From: an uncultured Pelagibacteraceae bacterium
GTDB lineage: Bacteria > Pseudomonadota > Alphaproteobacteria > Pelagibacterales > Pelagibacteraceae
Assembly (NCBI GenBank): GCA_902599625.1
Contig: CACKGF010000003.1
Span: 1 to 64,000 of the forward strand
DNA: 64,000 nt
Reading direction: 5' to 3'
Of the stretch, positions 37,009-47,011 are shown in pieces; position 1 is the first letter of the stretch; the number at the start of each line of letters is the position of its first letter. Position numbers and translations under genes: made by a program. Below the pieces are notes generated by a model. That model saw only the letters and a program-made list of their open reading frames with translations. It was not told the DNA's origin and made no database searches.

Positions 37009-37800
37009 TTATTCCCCTATATTAATTAATGTTCCCTTTTTACGGGCTTTACTGAAAGAGTAGTAAAATAGGCAAATGGAGATAAATAAATATAATCCAT
37101 TTAGATAAAATGCTTTAAAAATATTTTCTACGTTTACAAATCCATTAACTAAAATATTTCTAGCCTCCTCAAATATGTAAACGAGTGGTAGTGCATAAGC
37201 AATTTTTTGAAATATTTCAGGCAATATATCTACAGGATAATAAATACATCCAAAAGGAGCTAACAGGAACATAGTTGACCAGGCAATATTTTCAAATGAA
37301 GGGCCAAACCTAAGTAGACCAGAAGAAACTAGTATACCTAGCGTTATTCCAAAAATGTAGAGACTAAGAAATAAAAAAAATAAACTTAAACCTAAATCTA
37401 ATATAGAAATTCCAAATAGAGGAGAAGTTAAAAGAATTGCAGGAACTAAACCGATTAAAGCTCTTACTAAAGCTGTGAATATTAATGAAATCAAAATTTC
37501 ACTTTTTTTTATTGGTGAGATGAATAAATTTGTAAAATTTCTACTCCAGATTTCCTCTAAAAAAAGCATGTTAAAACCGATACTTGTTCTAAATAGAAAA
37601 TCATAAAGTATCGCGCATGTTAATATTATTCCAACAGCATTATTATAATACGAGCTGTATGTTGTAAAAAAATTTGAGATGAAACCCCATAAAGTAATTT
37701 GAATTGTTGGCCAATATATTAGATCTAAAATTCTCGGAAAAGACCTAGTTATTAAAAAAAAGTGTCGTAGGAACAATCCATACATTCTACCTATATTCAT
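37009..37800 (-). CDS. ABC-2 type transporter permease
   Basis: 263 residues with six hydrophobic segments, membrane component of an exporter. Seen: IGRMYGLFLRHFFLITRSFP at the N terminus, and the conserved C-terminal-half motif LLAPFGCIYYPVDILPEIFQ, typical of ABC-2 permeases (the usual form ends in FPvs-LP). Pairs with the ATPase gene one base upstream. Possible substrates include polysaccharide, lipid or drug-like molecules; nothing here decides. Confidence 0.9.
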   Translation of the reverse strand: MNIGRMYGLFLRHFFLITRSFPRILDLIYWPTIQITLWGFISNFFTTYSSYYNNAVGIILTCAILYDFLFRTSIGFNMLFLEEIWSRNFTNLFISPIKKSEILISLIFTALVRALIGLVPAILLTSPLFGISILDLGLSLFFLFLSLYIFGITLGILVSSGLLRFGPSFENIAWSTMFLLAPFGCIYYPVDILPEIFQKIAYALPLVYIFEEARNILVNGFVNVENIFKAFYLNGLYLFISICLFYYSFSKARKKGTLINIGE

Positions 37801-37801
37801 A

Positions 37802-38524
37802 TTAATTCCTTATAAGTTTTAAAAAAACTTCCTCTAGATTTTGTCTCCCATGTTTTTTAACTAGATCATTTGGTTTACCTTGATCAATTATTAAACCATT
37901 TTTCATCATCATTATTGATGAACACAATCTAGTTACTTCATCCATGTTATGGGATGCTAATAATATAGATACCTTTTTTTCTTTTTTATAATTTTCTAGA
38001 AAAGTTCTTACAAAATCTCCCGTTTCTGGATCAAGTGAAGCTGTAGGTTCATCCAGCAATAAGACAGATGGATTATTGATAATCGCTTTAGCTAAGCTTA
38101 TTCTATTTTTTTGCCCTGAAGATAATTCTCCAGTCACTCTATCAAGCAAATTTTGTAATCTCAGTTCTTCTACCAAATAATCTATTCTACTATTTAAGTT
38201 TTTGACAGAATACAGTTTTCCATAAACAATTAAATTCTGCTTAACTGTAAGTTTTTTTGGTAATTCAATATAAGGAGAAATAAAATTTATCTTTTGAAGA
38301 ATCTCAATTCTATTTTTTTCTAGTTGAAAGCCATTAATCAAAACTTGTCCACTTGTAGGTTTTAATAAACCTAAAATCATACCTATGGTTGTAGTTTTTC
38401 CACATCCATTAGGACCAAGCAAACCAATTATCTCATTTTCTTTAATTTCAAAATTAATATTCTTAACCGCTTCTTTATTTCCATAATTCTTTTTAAGATC
38501 AATTACTTTTATTGAATTTTCCAT
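37802..38524 (-). CDS. ABC transporter ATP-binding protein
   Basis: 240-residue ATPase of an ABC-2 exporter. Seen: Walker A LLGPNGCGKTTTIGMILGLL near residue 35, ABC signature LSSGQKNRISLAKAI (S-S-G-Q), Walker B VLLLDEPTASLDPETG and the switch His in LASHNMDEV. Shares one base with the start/stop of the neighbouring tsaC gene and works with the permease downstream. Confidence 0.95.
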   Translation of the reverse strand: MENSIKVIDLKKNYGNKEAVKNINFEIKENEIIGLLGPNGCGKTTTIGMILGLLKPTSGQVLINGFQLEKNRIEILQKINFISPYIELPKKLTVKQNLIVYGKLYSVKNLNSRIDYLVEELRLQNLLDRVTGELSSGQKNRISLAKAIINNPSVLLLDEPTASLDPETGDFVRTFLENYKKEKKVSILLASHNMDEVTRLCSSIMMMKNGLIIDQGKPNDLVKKHGRQNLEEVFLKLIRN

Positions 38525-39468
38525 TACTTTGCTGAAGCCCTTTTAAGTCTATCATTGATTGCTTCCCCAAATCCATAATTAGGAATTTTTTCTACAGCAA
38601 TACTTTTATAATTTTTATTTTTAATATTTCTTAAAACTTTATACAAATTTTTTGCTGCTTCTTTTAAATCTTTTTTTTTACTTAAATAATAATAATTCTT
38701 TGAAGTTTTTTTTCTTTTTTTAATTAAAATAAAAGCCTCATTCTCTTTTGGTTTTTTCTTGTTTAGCCTTATAGGTATTCCAGGCGAATAGTGTAAACTT
38801 AATTGTCCTGGGACAACAATTGTTTTATCATTTTTTTTATACAGGATTTTTTTTCTCAAAATTTTGTTAATCCTTTTTCTTTCAATTCCTCCTAGCCTTA
38901 ATATTTTTGGCTTTCCTAATAAACTAATTATAGTGGACTCTAATCCGATTTTAGATCTACCACCGTCAAGAATAAATTTAATCCTTTCTCCAAATTCATC
39001 CTTTACATCTTCTTTTGTTACCGGACTTATTTTTGAGGATATGTTTGCACTTGGTGCTGCCAAAGGATACTTCAATATTTTTAAAAGTTTAATAGCCAGA
39101 TGATGTCTAGGAAACCTAATAGCTAGTGTTTTTTTATTATTAGTTACAATTTTTGAAATATTACTATTTTTTTTTAATTTTAAAACAAATGTAATAGGTC
39201 CTGGACAATATTTTTTATATAACTTTAAAAATTCTTCATTAATCATACAGTCGTTATTAAGCATTTTTAAGCTACAATAATGCACTATGAGTGGATTTCT
39301 TTTATTTCTTTTCTTCAGTTTGAATATTTTTAAGGTAGCCTTTTTTGAATAAGCATTAGCCGCTAAACCATAAACAGTTTCAGTCGGAAACCCAATACAT
39401 TCATTTTTATCTAAATAATATTTAGCTTTTTTAATATTTGAAAGATTATAATTCATGTAATAATACAA
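38524..39468 (-). CDS. tsaC: L-threonylcarbamoyladenylate synthase (Sua5/YwlC type)
   Basis: Makes threonylcarbamoyl-AMP for t6A37 of ANN-reading tRNAs. 314 residues: YrdC domain (about 1-205) plus the C-terminal Sua5 domain, so the long Sua5 form. Seen: GFPTETVYGLAANAYSKKA, KKRNKRNPLIVH, ITFVLKL, AIRFPRHHLAIKLL, AAPSANISSKISPV, GLESTII and PGQLSLHYSPGIPI. Starts are divergent with xseB only 8 bases away; an in-frame ATG at 39456 would widen the gap to 20. No Shine-Dalgarno is seen, so a leaderless message is likely. Confidence 0.93.
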   Translation of the reverse strand: MYYYMNYNLSNIKKAKYYLDKNECIGFPTETVYGLAANAYSKKATLKIFKLKKRNKRNPLIVHYCSLKMLNNDCMINEEFLKLYKKYCPGPITFVLKLKKNSNISKIVTNNKKTLAIRFPRHHLAIKLLKILKYPLAAPSANISSKISPVTKEDVKDEFGERIKFILDGGRSKIGLESTIISLLGKPKILRLGGIERKRINKILRKKILYKKNDKTIVVPGQLSLHYSPGIPIRLNKKKPKENEAFILIKKRKKTSKNYYYLSKKKDLKEAAKNLYKVLRNIKNKNYKSIAVEKIPNYGFGEAINDRLKRASAK

Positions 39469-39476
39469 ACTAATAT

Positions 39477-39728
39477 ATGAAACAAAAAAATTTACCAGAT
39501 GATATTGAGTCTAAATCTTTAGATGAACTTAAAGAAATTCTTAATAATTTGGTTGAAAAAATTGAAAAAAATAAAGCTTCAAATCAATCCGAAGAGGATT
39601 ATCTTGAAATATTTAAATTAAATAAATTTATTGAAAAAAAGTTTCAAAATACTTCAAGAGAAATATCTGAGAAAAATAAATTAAAAATAAAACAAATTAT
39701 AAAAAAAGATGGAAAAAAAACTAAATAA
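39477..39728 (+). CDS. xseB: Exodeoxyribonuclease VII small subunit
   Basis: 83-residue, acidic to basic helical protein. The SLDELKEILNNLVEKIEKNK segment and EEDYLEIFKLNKFIEKKFQN recall the two-helix XseB fold; sequence conservation is low and the helices are longer than usual. Its place before ispA and dxs is the classic xseB-ispA-dxs order. Overlaps ispA by 20 bases. Confidence 0.8.
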   Translation: MKQKNLPDDIESKSLDELKEILNNLVEKIEKNKASNQSEEDYLEIFKLNKFIEKKFQNTSREISEKNKLKIKQIIKKDGKKTK

Positions 39729-40572
39729 AACAGGAAAAGATATAAATAAATTTCTCAAGAATTTTTTAAAAAAACAGAGAAGGACTGAATTAGTCACTTC
39801 AATGAATTATGGTTTATTTCCTGGTGGAAAAAAAATAAGATCAAAGATCATTGTTGATGTAGGTAAAATTTTTTCAGTTCCTTATTATCACTTAGTAAGA
39901 GTAGGAGCTGCAGTGGAATGTATTCATGCATATTCGCTTATACACGATGATTTGCCATGTATGGATAATGACGATTTAAGAAGGGGAAAGTTAAGCACGC
40001 ACAAAAAATTTGGCGAAGCAACAGCAGTCCTCGCTGGCAATTCACTGCTTACCTTAGCCTTTGAAATTTTAAGTGAAAAAAGTTTCAAGATTAGTGAAAA
40101 TAAAAAAAGTAAATTAATAAATTTACTTTCAAACACTTCAGGCCATTTAGGAATTGCAGGGGGGCAATATTTAGATCTTAATTTTGAAAAAAAAAGAGTA
40201 AGTAAAAGAAAAATTATAGATATGCAGCTTAATAAAACTGGTAAACTTTTTTCATTTTCAACTACAGCACCGTTAATTATTGCTAATAAGTTTGGGAAGA
40301 TAAATCAGTTTAAAAAGATAGGTTTAGATATTGGACTTTTATTTCAAATTATTGATGATTTTCTAGATTACAGTGGAAGTGAGAAAAAGATTGGAAAAAA
40401 AACTGGAAAAGACAAAAAAAAGGGCAAGGCGACTTTAATAAGTTTACTCGGGTATAAAAATGCTGTTAAATATTCTTCTTATTTAAAAAATAAAATAATT
40501 TCTTCTTTAAGTAAGTACAAAAGTAAAGATTTGATTGAAACTGTAGAGTTTGTGGTAAATAGAAAAAAATGA
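39709..40572 (+). CDS. ispA: Farnesyl (short-chain polyprenyl) diphosphate synthase
   Basis: Trans-prenyltransferase of 287 residues making FPP (or GPP/GGPP) from IPP and DMAPP. Seen: GGKKIRSKI, the first aspartate-rich motif [35 protein letters not shown] and the second motif [12 protein letters not shown]. Product length cannot be read securely. Feeds retinal, quinone and undecaprenyl synthesis. Overlaps dxs by 4 bases. Confidence 0.94.
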   Translation: MEKKLNKTGKDINKFLKNFLKKQRRTELVTSMNYGLFPGGKKIRSKIIVDVGKIFSVPYYHLVRVGAAVECIHAYSLIHDDLPCMDNDDLRRGKLSTHKKFGEATAVLAGNSLLTLAFEILSEKSFKISENKKSKLINLLSNTSGHLGIAGGQYLDLNFEKKRVSKRKIIDMQLNKTGKLFSFSTTAPLIIANKFGKINQFKKIGLDIGLLFQIIDDFLDYSGSEKKIGKKTGKDKKKGKATLISLLGYKNAVKYSSYLKNKIISSLSKYKSKDLIETVEFVVNRKK

Positions 40573-42476
40573 AAAAATATAAATTTTTAGATAATGTAAA
40601 TTTTCCATCAGATATAAAAAATTTAAAATCCTCAGAATTAATAACGCTGTCAAAGGAGTTAAGAGAAGAATTGATAGAGGCTGTTTCATTTACAGGTGGT
40701 CATTTAGGTGCAGGTTTAGGAGTTGTTGAGTTGACGGTAGCTTTACACCATGTTTTTGATACACCTAATGACAAAATAGTTTGGGATGTCGGCCACCAAT
40801 CGTATCCACATAAAATTTTAACAGGTCGTAAAAATAGAATCAAAACATTGAGACAAGGAAATGGACTATCTGGTTTCACAAAAAGATCTGAAAGTGAATA
40901 TGATCCATTTGGTGCAGCACATAGCTCAACATCAATTTCTGCAGCTTTAGGTATTGCTACTGCAAATAAACTTTCAAAAAAATCAGAAAATGTTGTGGCT
41001 GTTATTGGCGATGGAGCGATCAGTGCTGGAATGGCTTATGAGGCTATGAACAATGCAGGCATATCAAAAACTAAAATGATAGTAATTTTAAATGATAACG
41101 ACATGTCAATTGCAGAACCTGTGGGTGCAATGAGAAGTTATTTAGCCAAACTATTGACTGGTAAAATATATTTTAGTCTAAGAGAGACGTTTAAATTAAT
41201 TATTTCTGCCTTTTCTAAAAGATTCTCAAAAAAAGCTGGAAAGGCAGAAGATTTTCTAAGGTCAGCAGTAACAGGTGGAACACTTTTTAATTCACTAGGT
41301 TTTTATTATGTTGGACCAATAGACGGACATGATATTGATACACTTATTTCAGTTTTAAAAAATGCAAAAGATACTAACTTTGACGGTCCAATAATGATAC
41401 ATATTAAAACTGAAAAAGGAAAAGGTTATCAATTTGCAGAAAACTCAAAAGATAAATACCATGGTGTTTCAAAGTTTAATATAAAAACCGGAGTACAAGA
41501 AAAATCAAATTCTAAAATTCCATCATATACAAGTGTTTTTGCAAATACATTAATTAAACACGCTGAGAGAGATAGTAAAATAATTGGTATTACTGCTGCG
41601 ATGCCATCTGGAACTGGAATGGATTTATTTGCAAAAAAATTTCCAAATAGAATGTTTGATGTTGGTATTGCAGAACAACACGCAGTGACATTTTCTGCTG
41701 GTTTAGCCACAGAAGGATTCAAACCTTATGCAGCAATTTATTCTACCTTTTTACAAAGAGCCTATGATCAGGTTGTTCACGATGTTGCAATTCAAAGTTT
41801 ACCTGTCAGATTTGCTATAGACCGGGCAGGTCTTGTTGGTGCAGACGGTCCTACACATGCTGGATCTTTTGATATAACCTACTTATCAACCCTACCTAAT
41901 TTTGTAGTTATGGCTCCAAGCGATGAGTCAGAATTAGTTAAAATGATTAATACCTCAGTTGATATTAATGACAAACCGTCAGCTTTTAGGTACCCTCGTG
42001 GAACTGGTGTTGGGGTTAAACTTCCTGAAATTAATGAAAAAATTGAAATTGGAAAAGGCAGAGTTATTAAAGAAGGTAAGGAAATTGCTTTAATTAATTT
42101 TGGTGCCCGATTGCAAGAATGCCAAAAAGCCTTAAACAATCTTGGAAAAAAAGGTTTAAATCTTACTTTAATTGACGCAAGATTCTGTAAACCACTTGAT
42201 GAAAATTTAATGTGGAACACTGCAAAAAATCATGAAGTTATTATTTCAATTGAAGAAGGTTCAATTGGAGGCTTTGGATCTCATTTAAGTAAATTTTTAT
42301 CAGAAAAAGGTTTGTTAGAAAAAATTAAATTTAGGTCGATGACTTTTCCTGACAGGTTTATTGATCAAGATAAACCTGATCTAATGTACCAAATTGCTGG
42401 CTTGGATAGCAAAGCTATTGAAGAAAAAGTTTATGAGGTTTTAGACTCTAAAATTGTTGTTCAGAAAAAAAATTAA
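40569..42476 (+). CDS. dxs: 1-deoxy-D-xylulose-5-phosphate synthase
   Basis: First step of the MEP isoprenoid pathway, ThDP-dependent, 635 residues. Seen: [53 protein letters not shown], the ThDP motif [37 protein letters not shown] and [18 protein letters not shown]. Full length. Ends in a 4-base overlap with the convergent aroC. Confidence 0.97.
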   Translation: MKKYKFLDNVNFPSDIKNLKSSELITLSKELREELIEAVSFTGGHLGAGLGVVELTVALHHVFDTPNDKIVWDVGHQSYPHKILTGRKNRIKTLRQGNGLSGFTKRSESEYDPFGAAHSSTSISAALGIATANKLSKKSENVVAVIGDGAISAGMAYEAMNNAGISKTKMIVILNDNDMSIAEPVGAMRSYLAKLLTGKIYFSLRETFKLIISAFSKRFSKKAGKAEDFLRSAVTGGTLFNSLGFYYVGPIDGHDIDTLISVLKNAKDTNFDGPIMIHIKTEKGKGYQFAENSKDKYHGVSKFNIKTGVQEKSNSKIPSYTSVFANTLIKHAERDSKIIGITAAMPSGTGMDLFAKKFPNRMFDVGIAEQHAVTFSAGLATEGFKPYAAIYSTFLQRAYDQVVHDVAIQSLPVRFAIDRAGLVGADGPTHAGSFDITYLSTLPNFVVMAPSDESELVKMINTSVDINDKPSAFRYPRGTGVGVKLPEINEKIEIGKGRVIKEGKEIALINFGARLQECQKALNNLGKKGLNLTLIDARFCKPLDENLMWNTAKNHEVIISIEEGSIGGFGSHLSKFLSEKGLLEKIKFRSMTFPDRFIDQDKPDLMYQIAGLDSKAIEEKVYEVLDSKIVVQKKN

Positions 42477-43558
42477 GACTCACACTGGGCTTTGTGCATC
42501 AAAAAATGATCCAATAAAACACAATGCATCATCGCTTCACCTATTGGAACTGCTCTAATTCCAACGCAAGGATCATGGCGACCTCTCACTGATATATTTG
42601 TATTTTTTCCAAATTTATCAATAGTTTTTCTTGAATTAAGTATGGAAGATGTAGGTTTTACCGCAAAAGATACTTTTATTTGTTGACCACTTGAAATACC
42701 ACCAAGAATTCCACCCGCATTGTTAGATTTAAAAACCGTTTTATTCCCTTTTTGTCTTATCTCATCAGAATTCTGTTCACCTGTTAATTGCGCAACATCC
42801 ATTCCAGTTCCAATATTGACTCCTTTTACAGCATTGATACTCATCATAGCTGAAGCTAAATCCATATCTAATTTTGAGTAAATAGGCGCACCTAGGCCAG
42901 ATGGCACCCCGTCAGCTCTTAATTCTATGACTGCACCACAAGATGAGCCAGACTTTCTAATTGCTAATAAATATTTTTCCCACAATTTTAAAACTTTTTT
43001 GTCAGGACAAAAAAATGGATTTTTTTCTATAAATTTATTGTTCCATGCAGATACATCACAACCCAAAATTCCAAGTTGGATAACCGCACCTTTAACGTAA
43101 TATTTTTTCCCAATTTTTTTTTCTAAAACTTTTTTTGCAATTGCACCCGCAGCTACTCTAGCCGCAGTCTCTCTCGCTGATTGCCTACCTCCTCCTCTGA
43201 AGTCTCTTATACCGTATTTTTTAAAATAAGTTAGATCAGCGTGTCCAGGACGAAATTTATTTTTGATAGTCTCATAGTCTCTTGATTTCATATCCTTATT
43301 GTAAATAATCATTAATATTGGTGTACCAGTTGTCTCACCATTAAATACTCCTGACAAAATTTCAACTTTATCATCTTCTTTTCTTTGAGTAGTAAATTTA
43401 GATTGACCAGGTTTTCGCTTATTTAGTTCTTTTTGTATGTCTTTTTCAGATATTTTTATTCTTGGAGGACATCCATCAACTACACATCCAATAGCTGGCC
43501 CATGAGATTCACCCCAAGTGGTGAAACGAAATAACTTTCCAAATGTATTAAATGACAT
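42473..43558 (-). CDS. aroC: Chorismate synthase
   Basis: FMN-dependent last step of the shikimate pathway. 361 residues. Seen: [76 protein letters not shown] and [11 protein letters not shown], plus [19 protein letters not shown]. Starts divergently from pdxH with 32 bases between the preferred start codons. Confidence 0.97.
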   Translation of the reverse strand: MSFNTFGKLFRFTTWGESHGPAIGCVVDGCPPRIKISEKDIQKELNKRKPGQSKFTTQRKEDDKVEILSGVFNGETTGTPILMIIYNKDMKSRDYETIKNKFRPGHADLTYFKKYGIRDFRGGGRQSARETAARVAAGAIAKKVLEKKIGKKYYVKGAVIQLGILGCDVSAWNNKFIEKNPFFCPDKKVLKLWEKYLLAIRKSGSSCGAVIELRADGVPSGLGAPIYSKLDMDLASAMMSINAVKGVNIGTGMDVAQLTGEQNSDEIRQKGNKTVFKSNNAGGILGGISSGQQIKVSFAVKPTSSILNSRKTIDKFGKNTNISVRGRHDPCVGIRAVPIGEAMMHCVLLDHFLMHKAQCES

Positions 43559-43590
43559 TATTCTATTATATAAATTATTTTGTTAAAATT

Positions 43591-44217
43591 ATGAATGAAA
43601 AAAATTCACTTGGACTAGATATTTGTTTTAAAGATGAGGATAATCCAGTAAATCTCTTCAGAGAATGGTTTAAAAGGGCTGAAACTACCGAACCTAATGA
43701 TCCAAATGCATTATCATTAGCAACAGCTGACAAAAGCGGGAGACCTAAAGTGAGAATGGTTCTATTAAAAGGCTTTAGTGATGATGGTTTTACTTTTTAC
43801 ACAAACTTCAATAGTTCTAAAGGCAAGGATCTTAAAATAAACCCTAAGGCATCAATGTGTTTCCATTGGAAAAGTCTTTTAAGACAAATAAGGATTTACG
43901 GTAATGTTGTTCAAGTTTCTGACAAAGAAGCTGATGAATATTATAATTCAAGAGCATATGGGAGTAGAATAGGAGCATGGGCCTCAAATCAAAGTGAAGT
44001 TTTAGAAAGCAGAAAGTCACTTGATGACTCAATTGAAAAATTCAAAAAAAAGTTTCCTGATGAGAAAAAGGTTCCAAGACCACCTAATTGGTCCGGATGG
44101 AGATTGGAACCTGAAGAAATTGAGTTTTGGCGTGATGGAGATAATAGAATTCATGAAAGATTGAAATATGTTAAGAATAATGGAAAAGGCTGGAAAAGAT
44201 TTTTATTAAATCCTTAA
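43591..44217 (+). CDS. pdxH: Pyridoxine/pyridoxamine 5'-phosphate oxidase
   Basis: FMN enzyme that makes pyridoxal 5'-phosphate. From the ATG at 43591 it is 208 residues, the usual length; the track start at 43552 adds 13 hydrophobic residues and overlaps aroC, so I rejected it. Seen: PNDPNALSLATADKSGRPKV, RMVLLKGFSDDGFTFYTNFN, SKGKDLKINPKASMCFHW, the YYNSRAYGSRIGAWAS box and the C-terminal RPPNWSGWRLEPEEIEFW. Ends with a 4-base overlap of the convergent prenyl synthase. Confidence 0.95.
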   Translation: MNEKNSLGLDICFKDEDNPVNLFREWFKRAETTEPNDPNALSLATADKSGRPKVRMVLLKGFSDDGFTFYTNFNSSKGKDLKINPKASMCFHWKSLLRQIRIYGNVVQVSDKEADEYYNSRAYGSRIGAWASNQSEVLESRKSLDDSIEKFKKKFPDEKKVPRPPNWSGWRLEPEEIEFWRDGDNRIHERLKYVKNNGKGWKRFLLNP

Positions 44218-45227
44218 AAGGATCTTTCAATACTAAAAGATGTTAAATTTTTTAGAATATTTTTTTGCTCAGAACTTTCAAAGACATTTAAAGAGCTAGA
44301 TGCTAAAGAAATAAAATGATCAGCTTTTTTGTAACATTGTTTAATAATGTCATATTTTTTTATGATATCTAATGTGTACTTAAGGTCGTTTTCAGTTCTT
44401 TCTCCTTTGGAAAAAAATTCTTTAAGCATATCTCTCTCACCACTTTTACATTGATGATTTAAAATAATTAAAGGTAAAGTAATTTTACCCTCATAAAAAT
44501 CTTTTCCAATTGTTTTTCCAAATTTTTTCAGGTCAGAATTATAATCTAACGTATCATCAGCTATCTGGAAAGTTACTCCAAGATTTTTTCCATAAGAAGA
44601 TAATGCTTCTTTTACCTTTTCATCTTTATTACCCAATATCGCTCCTACCTCACATGCAGCAGAAAATAGCGCTGCAGTTTTTGAAGTTATAATCTTTAAG
44701 TATGTCTCTTCGACTGTATCTATTTCTGATTTGTGTTGAAGTTGTAAAACTTCACCTTGAGCTATTTTTGCAGAAGTTGCTGACAACAACCTTAAAACCT
44801 CCAAGTTTCCATCTTCAACCATCATTTCAAAACATCTACTTAAAAGATAATCACCAACTAAGATTGATGCATGGTTTCCCCAAATGGAATTTATTGTTTT
44901 TTTTCCTCTTCTGATCTCTCCTTTATCGAGAACATCATCGTGCATTAATGTTGCAGCATGAATTAATTCTACGCATGCAGCTAAGTTTATATCTCGACCA
45001 CCTTTTAGGTACCCACATAGTTTTGAACTACTTAAAGTCAACATGGCTCTTAATTTTTTTCCACCTGTTTCTAAATTATAACTAGTCATCTTTTCTACTA
45101 AAGACACGTCACTTATAAGTTTATTCTTTATCTTTTCTTCTACTAAAATAATTTTATCATCGACTGAATTTTTTAAATCCAGGTAAGCGTTATTAACTTT
45201 ATTTTTTAATTGAATTACTGAACCCAT
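44214..45227 (-). CDS. ispB: Polyprenyl (octaprenyl-type) diphosphate synthase
   Basis: Long-chain trans-prenyl diphosphate synthase, 337 residues, probably for the ubiquinone side chain. Seen: GGKKLRAMLTLSSSKL, the first Asp-rich motif LMHDDVLDKGEIRRGKKTIN, GEVLQLQHKSEIDT and the second motif FQIADDTLDYNSDLKKFGKT. Longer and distinct from the ispA product nearby. Upstream is a 111-base divergent gap to the S49 peptidase gene. Confidence 0.93.
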   Translation of the reverse strand: MGSVIQLKNKVNNAYLDLKNSVDDKIILVEEKIKNKLISDVSLVEKMTSYNLETGGKKLRAMLTLSSSKLCGYLKGGRDINLAACVELIHAATLMHDDVLDKGEIRRGKKTINSIWGNHASILVGDYLLSRCFEMMVEDGNLEVLRLLSATSAKIAQGEVLQLQHKSEIDTVEETYLKIITSKTAALFSAACEVGAILGNKDEKVKEALSSYGKNLGVTFQIADDTLDYNSDLKKFGKTIGKDFYEGKITLPLIILNHQCKSGERDMLKEFFSKGERTENDLKYTLDIIKKYDIIKQCYKKADHFISLASSSLNVFESSEQKNILKNLTSFSIERSF

Positions 45228-45270
45228 TGTTAAGAAACTAATATAATTGGAGATATTTTATACTTATCAA

Positions 45271-45298
45271 TTGACGCACCTAAAACTTCAACTATTAG
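45271..45298 (+). promoter_or_regulatory. Candidate promoter for the S49 peptidase gene
   Basis: TTGACG (45271-45276) and TATTAG (45293-45298) with 16 bases between, 40 bases before the ATG at 45339, inside the 111-base divergent gap. Sequence match only; the -10 is weak. Confidence 0.3.
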
Positions 45299-45338
45299 TA
45301 GACTTTATATTAATCTAAAAATTCTGTAAGCATACTTC

Positions 45339-46145
45339 ATGTTATCTTTTTTCAAAAAAAAAAAAATCGTTCCCCACATAAGATTAACTGGTGTTATTGG
45401 AAACGCTGGAAGATTTAAACAAGGAATTGATTTTGCTGGCCAAGAGGAATTAATAAAAAAAGCGTTTTCTATAAAAAAATCTCTAGCTGTTGCCATATCG
45501 ATTAATTCTCCAGGTGGTTCACCAGTCCAATCTCACTTAATATACGACTTCATTAGAGCTCAGGCCAAAAAAAATAAAAAAAAGGTAATTGTTTTCGCAG
45601 AAGATGTTGCTGCTTCAGGAGGTTACTTGATTGCATGTGCTGGAGATGAGATTTATGCTAATTCAAGTTCAATTGTTGGTTCAATTGGTGTTATTTATGC
45701 ATCTTTTGGTTTTAAGGATCTTATTCAAAAAGTAGGTGTAGAAAGAAGAGTTTATACTGCAGGAAAAAACAAAAGTACTTTAGATCCTTTTGTGGACGCG
45801 AAAGAAGAAGATATAAATAGATTAAAAAATATTCAACTTGATTTGCACAAAGATTTTATAAACGTAGTGGAAACGAGCAGGGGTGCAAAACTTAAAAAAG
45901 ATAAAGGAATAGAATTATTTTCTGGAGAGTTTTGGTCCGGATCTAAATCAAAAGAACTTGGCCTAATTGACGGTATAGGAAATGTAAATCAAATTTTAAA
46001 AGATAGGTTTGGTGACGATGTCATTATTAAAAAGTTTGAAAAAAGTAAAGGATGGTTGGCAAAAAGAATTTCATCAGAGAATCAAATCGATAAGATAGCA
46101 AACGTAATTGAAGAAAGATCTATCTGGCAAAGATATGGCCTCTAA
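45339..46145 (+). CDS. S49 family serine peptidase (SppA/SohB-like)
   Basis: 268-residue signal-peptide-peptidase-like protease. Seen: [30 protein letters not shown], the nucleophile region [20 protein letters not shown] and [16 protein letters not shown], with Lys-containing segments after it as expected for the Ser-Lys dyad. Unlike classical SppA there is no clear N-terminal membrane anchor ([13 protein letters not shown]), so it may be soluble or peripheral. Its 3' end overlaps glyQ by 11 bases. Confidence 0.9.
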   Translation: MLSFFKKKKIVPHIRLTGVIGNAGRFKQGIDFAGQEELIKKAFSIKKSLAVAISINSPGGSPVQSHLIYDFIRAQAKKNKKKVIVFAEDVAASGGYLIACAGDEIYANSSSIVGSIGVIYASFGFKDLIQKVGVERRVYTAGKNKSTLDPFVDAKEEDINRLKNIQLDLHKDFINVVETSRGAKLKKDKGIELFSGEFWSGSKSKELGLIDGIGNVNQILKDRFGDDVIIKKFEKSKGWLAKRISSENQIDKIANVIEERSIWQRYGL

Positions 46146-47010
46146 AAAAAAAAATTCAAAAATACAAACATTCCAGGATACAATTTTTAATCTGCAGAAA
46201 TTTTGGGCAAAAAATGGTTGTGTAATTTTACAACCATATGACATAGAGGTTGGCGCAGGTACATTTCACCCCGCAACCACCTTAAGATCTTTAGGACCCA
46301 AACCATGGAGATCAGCTTATGTACAACCTTCGAGAAGACCAACTGATGGAAGATATGGAGAAAATCCAAATAGGCTACAACATTATTATCAGTTCCAAGT
46401 GATTATAAAACCTTCACCAAAAAATATTAAAAGATTATACCTTAGTAGTCTTAATGCCATTGGAATAAAACATAATGACCATGATATTAGATTTGTTGAA
46501 GATGATTGGGAAAGTCCAACGTTGGGTGCAGCCGGACTAGGTTGGGAAGTTTGGTGCGATGGAATGGAAATTACTCAATTTACTTATTTTCAAAAAATGG
46601 CTGGGATGGATTGTAAACCTATTTCTGTAGAACTTACTTATGGTTTAGAACGATTATGTATGTTTACCCAAAAGAAAAAAAATGTATTTGATTTAGTATG
46701 GAACGATGAAGGTATTCTTTATAAAGATGTTTTTTTGCAAGCTGAAAAAGAATTTTCATCTTACAATTTTGATTTTGCAAATGTTGAGAACTTGTTTAAA
46801 TTTTTTGATATGCTGGAACAAGAAACCAAATCTTTGTTAGAAAAAAAACTCTCACTTCCTGCCTATGATCAGTGTTTAAAAGCAAGTCATGTTTTTAATA
46901 TTTTAGATGCTAGAGGAGCGATTAGCGTAGCCCAAAGAGCAGAGTTTATTGCTAGAATTAGAGATTTGACTAAAGGTGTGGGTCAAGTATGGGTAGATAG
47001 TCAAAAATAA
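46135..47010 (+). CDS. glyQ: Glycine--tRNA ligase alpha subunit
   Basis: Class II synthetase alpha chain of the tetrameric bacterial enzyme, 291 residues from the ATG at 46135 (the track start at 46108 lies deeper in the peptidase gene and adds residues not expected in the family). Seen: [60 protein letters not shown], and [20 protein letters not shown]. One base from glyS. Confidence 0.97.
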   Translation: MASKKKNSKIQTFQDTIFNLQKFWAKNGCVILQPYDIEVGAGTFHPATTLRSLGPKPWRSAYVQPSRRPTDGRYGENPNRLQHYYQFQVIIKPSPKNIKRLYLSSLNAIGIKHNDHDIRFVEDDWESPTLGAAGLGWEVWCDGMEITQFTYFQKMAGMDCKPISVELTYGLERLCMFTQKKKNVFDLVWNDEGILYKDVFLQAEKEFSSYNFDFANVENLFKFFDMLEQETKSLLEKKLSLPAYDQCLKASHVFNILDARGAISVAQRAEFIARIRDLTKGVGQVWVDSQK

Positions 47011-47011
47011 A

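Noticed and set aside
43552-43590. Upstream start of pdxH in the ORF track
   Set aside because: Adds 13 hydrophobic residues not expected in PdxH and overlaps the divergent aroC start; the ATG at 43591 gives the usual length.
46108-46134. Upstream start of glyQ in the ORF track
   Set aside because: Lies deeper in the peptidase gene; the ATG at 46135 fits GlyQ length.
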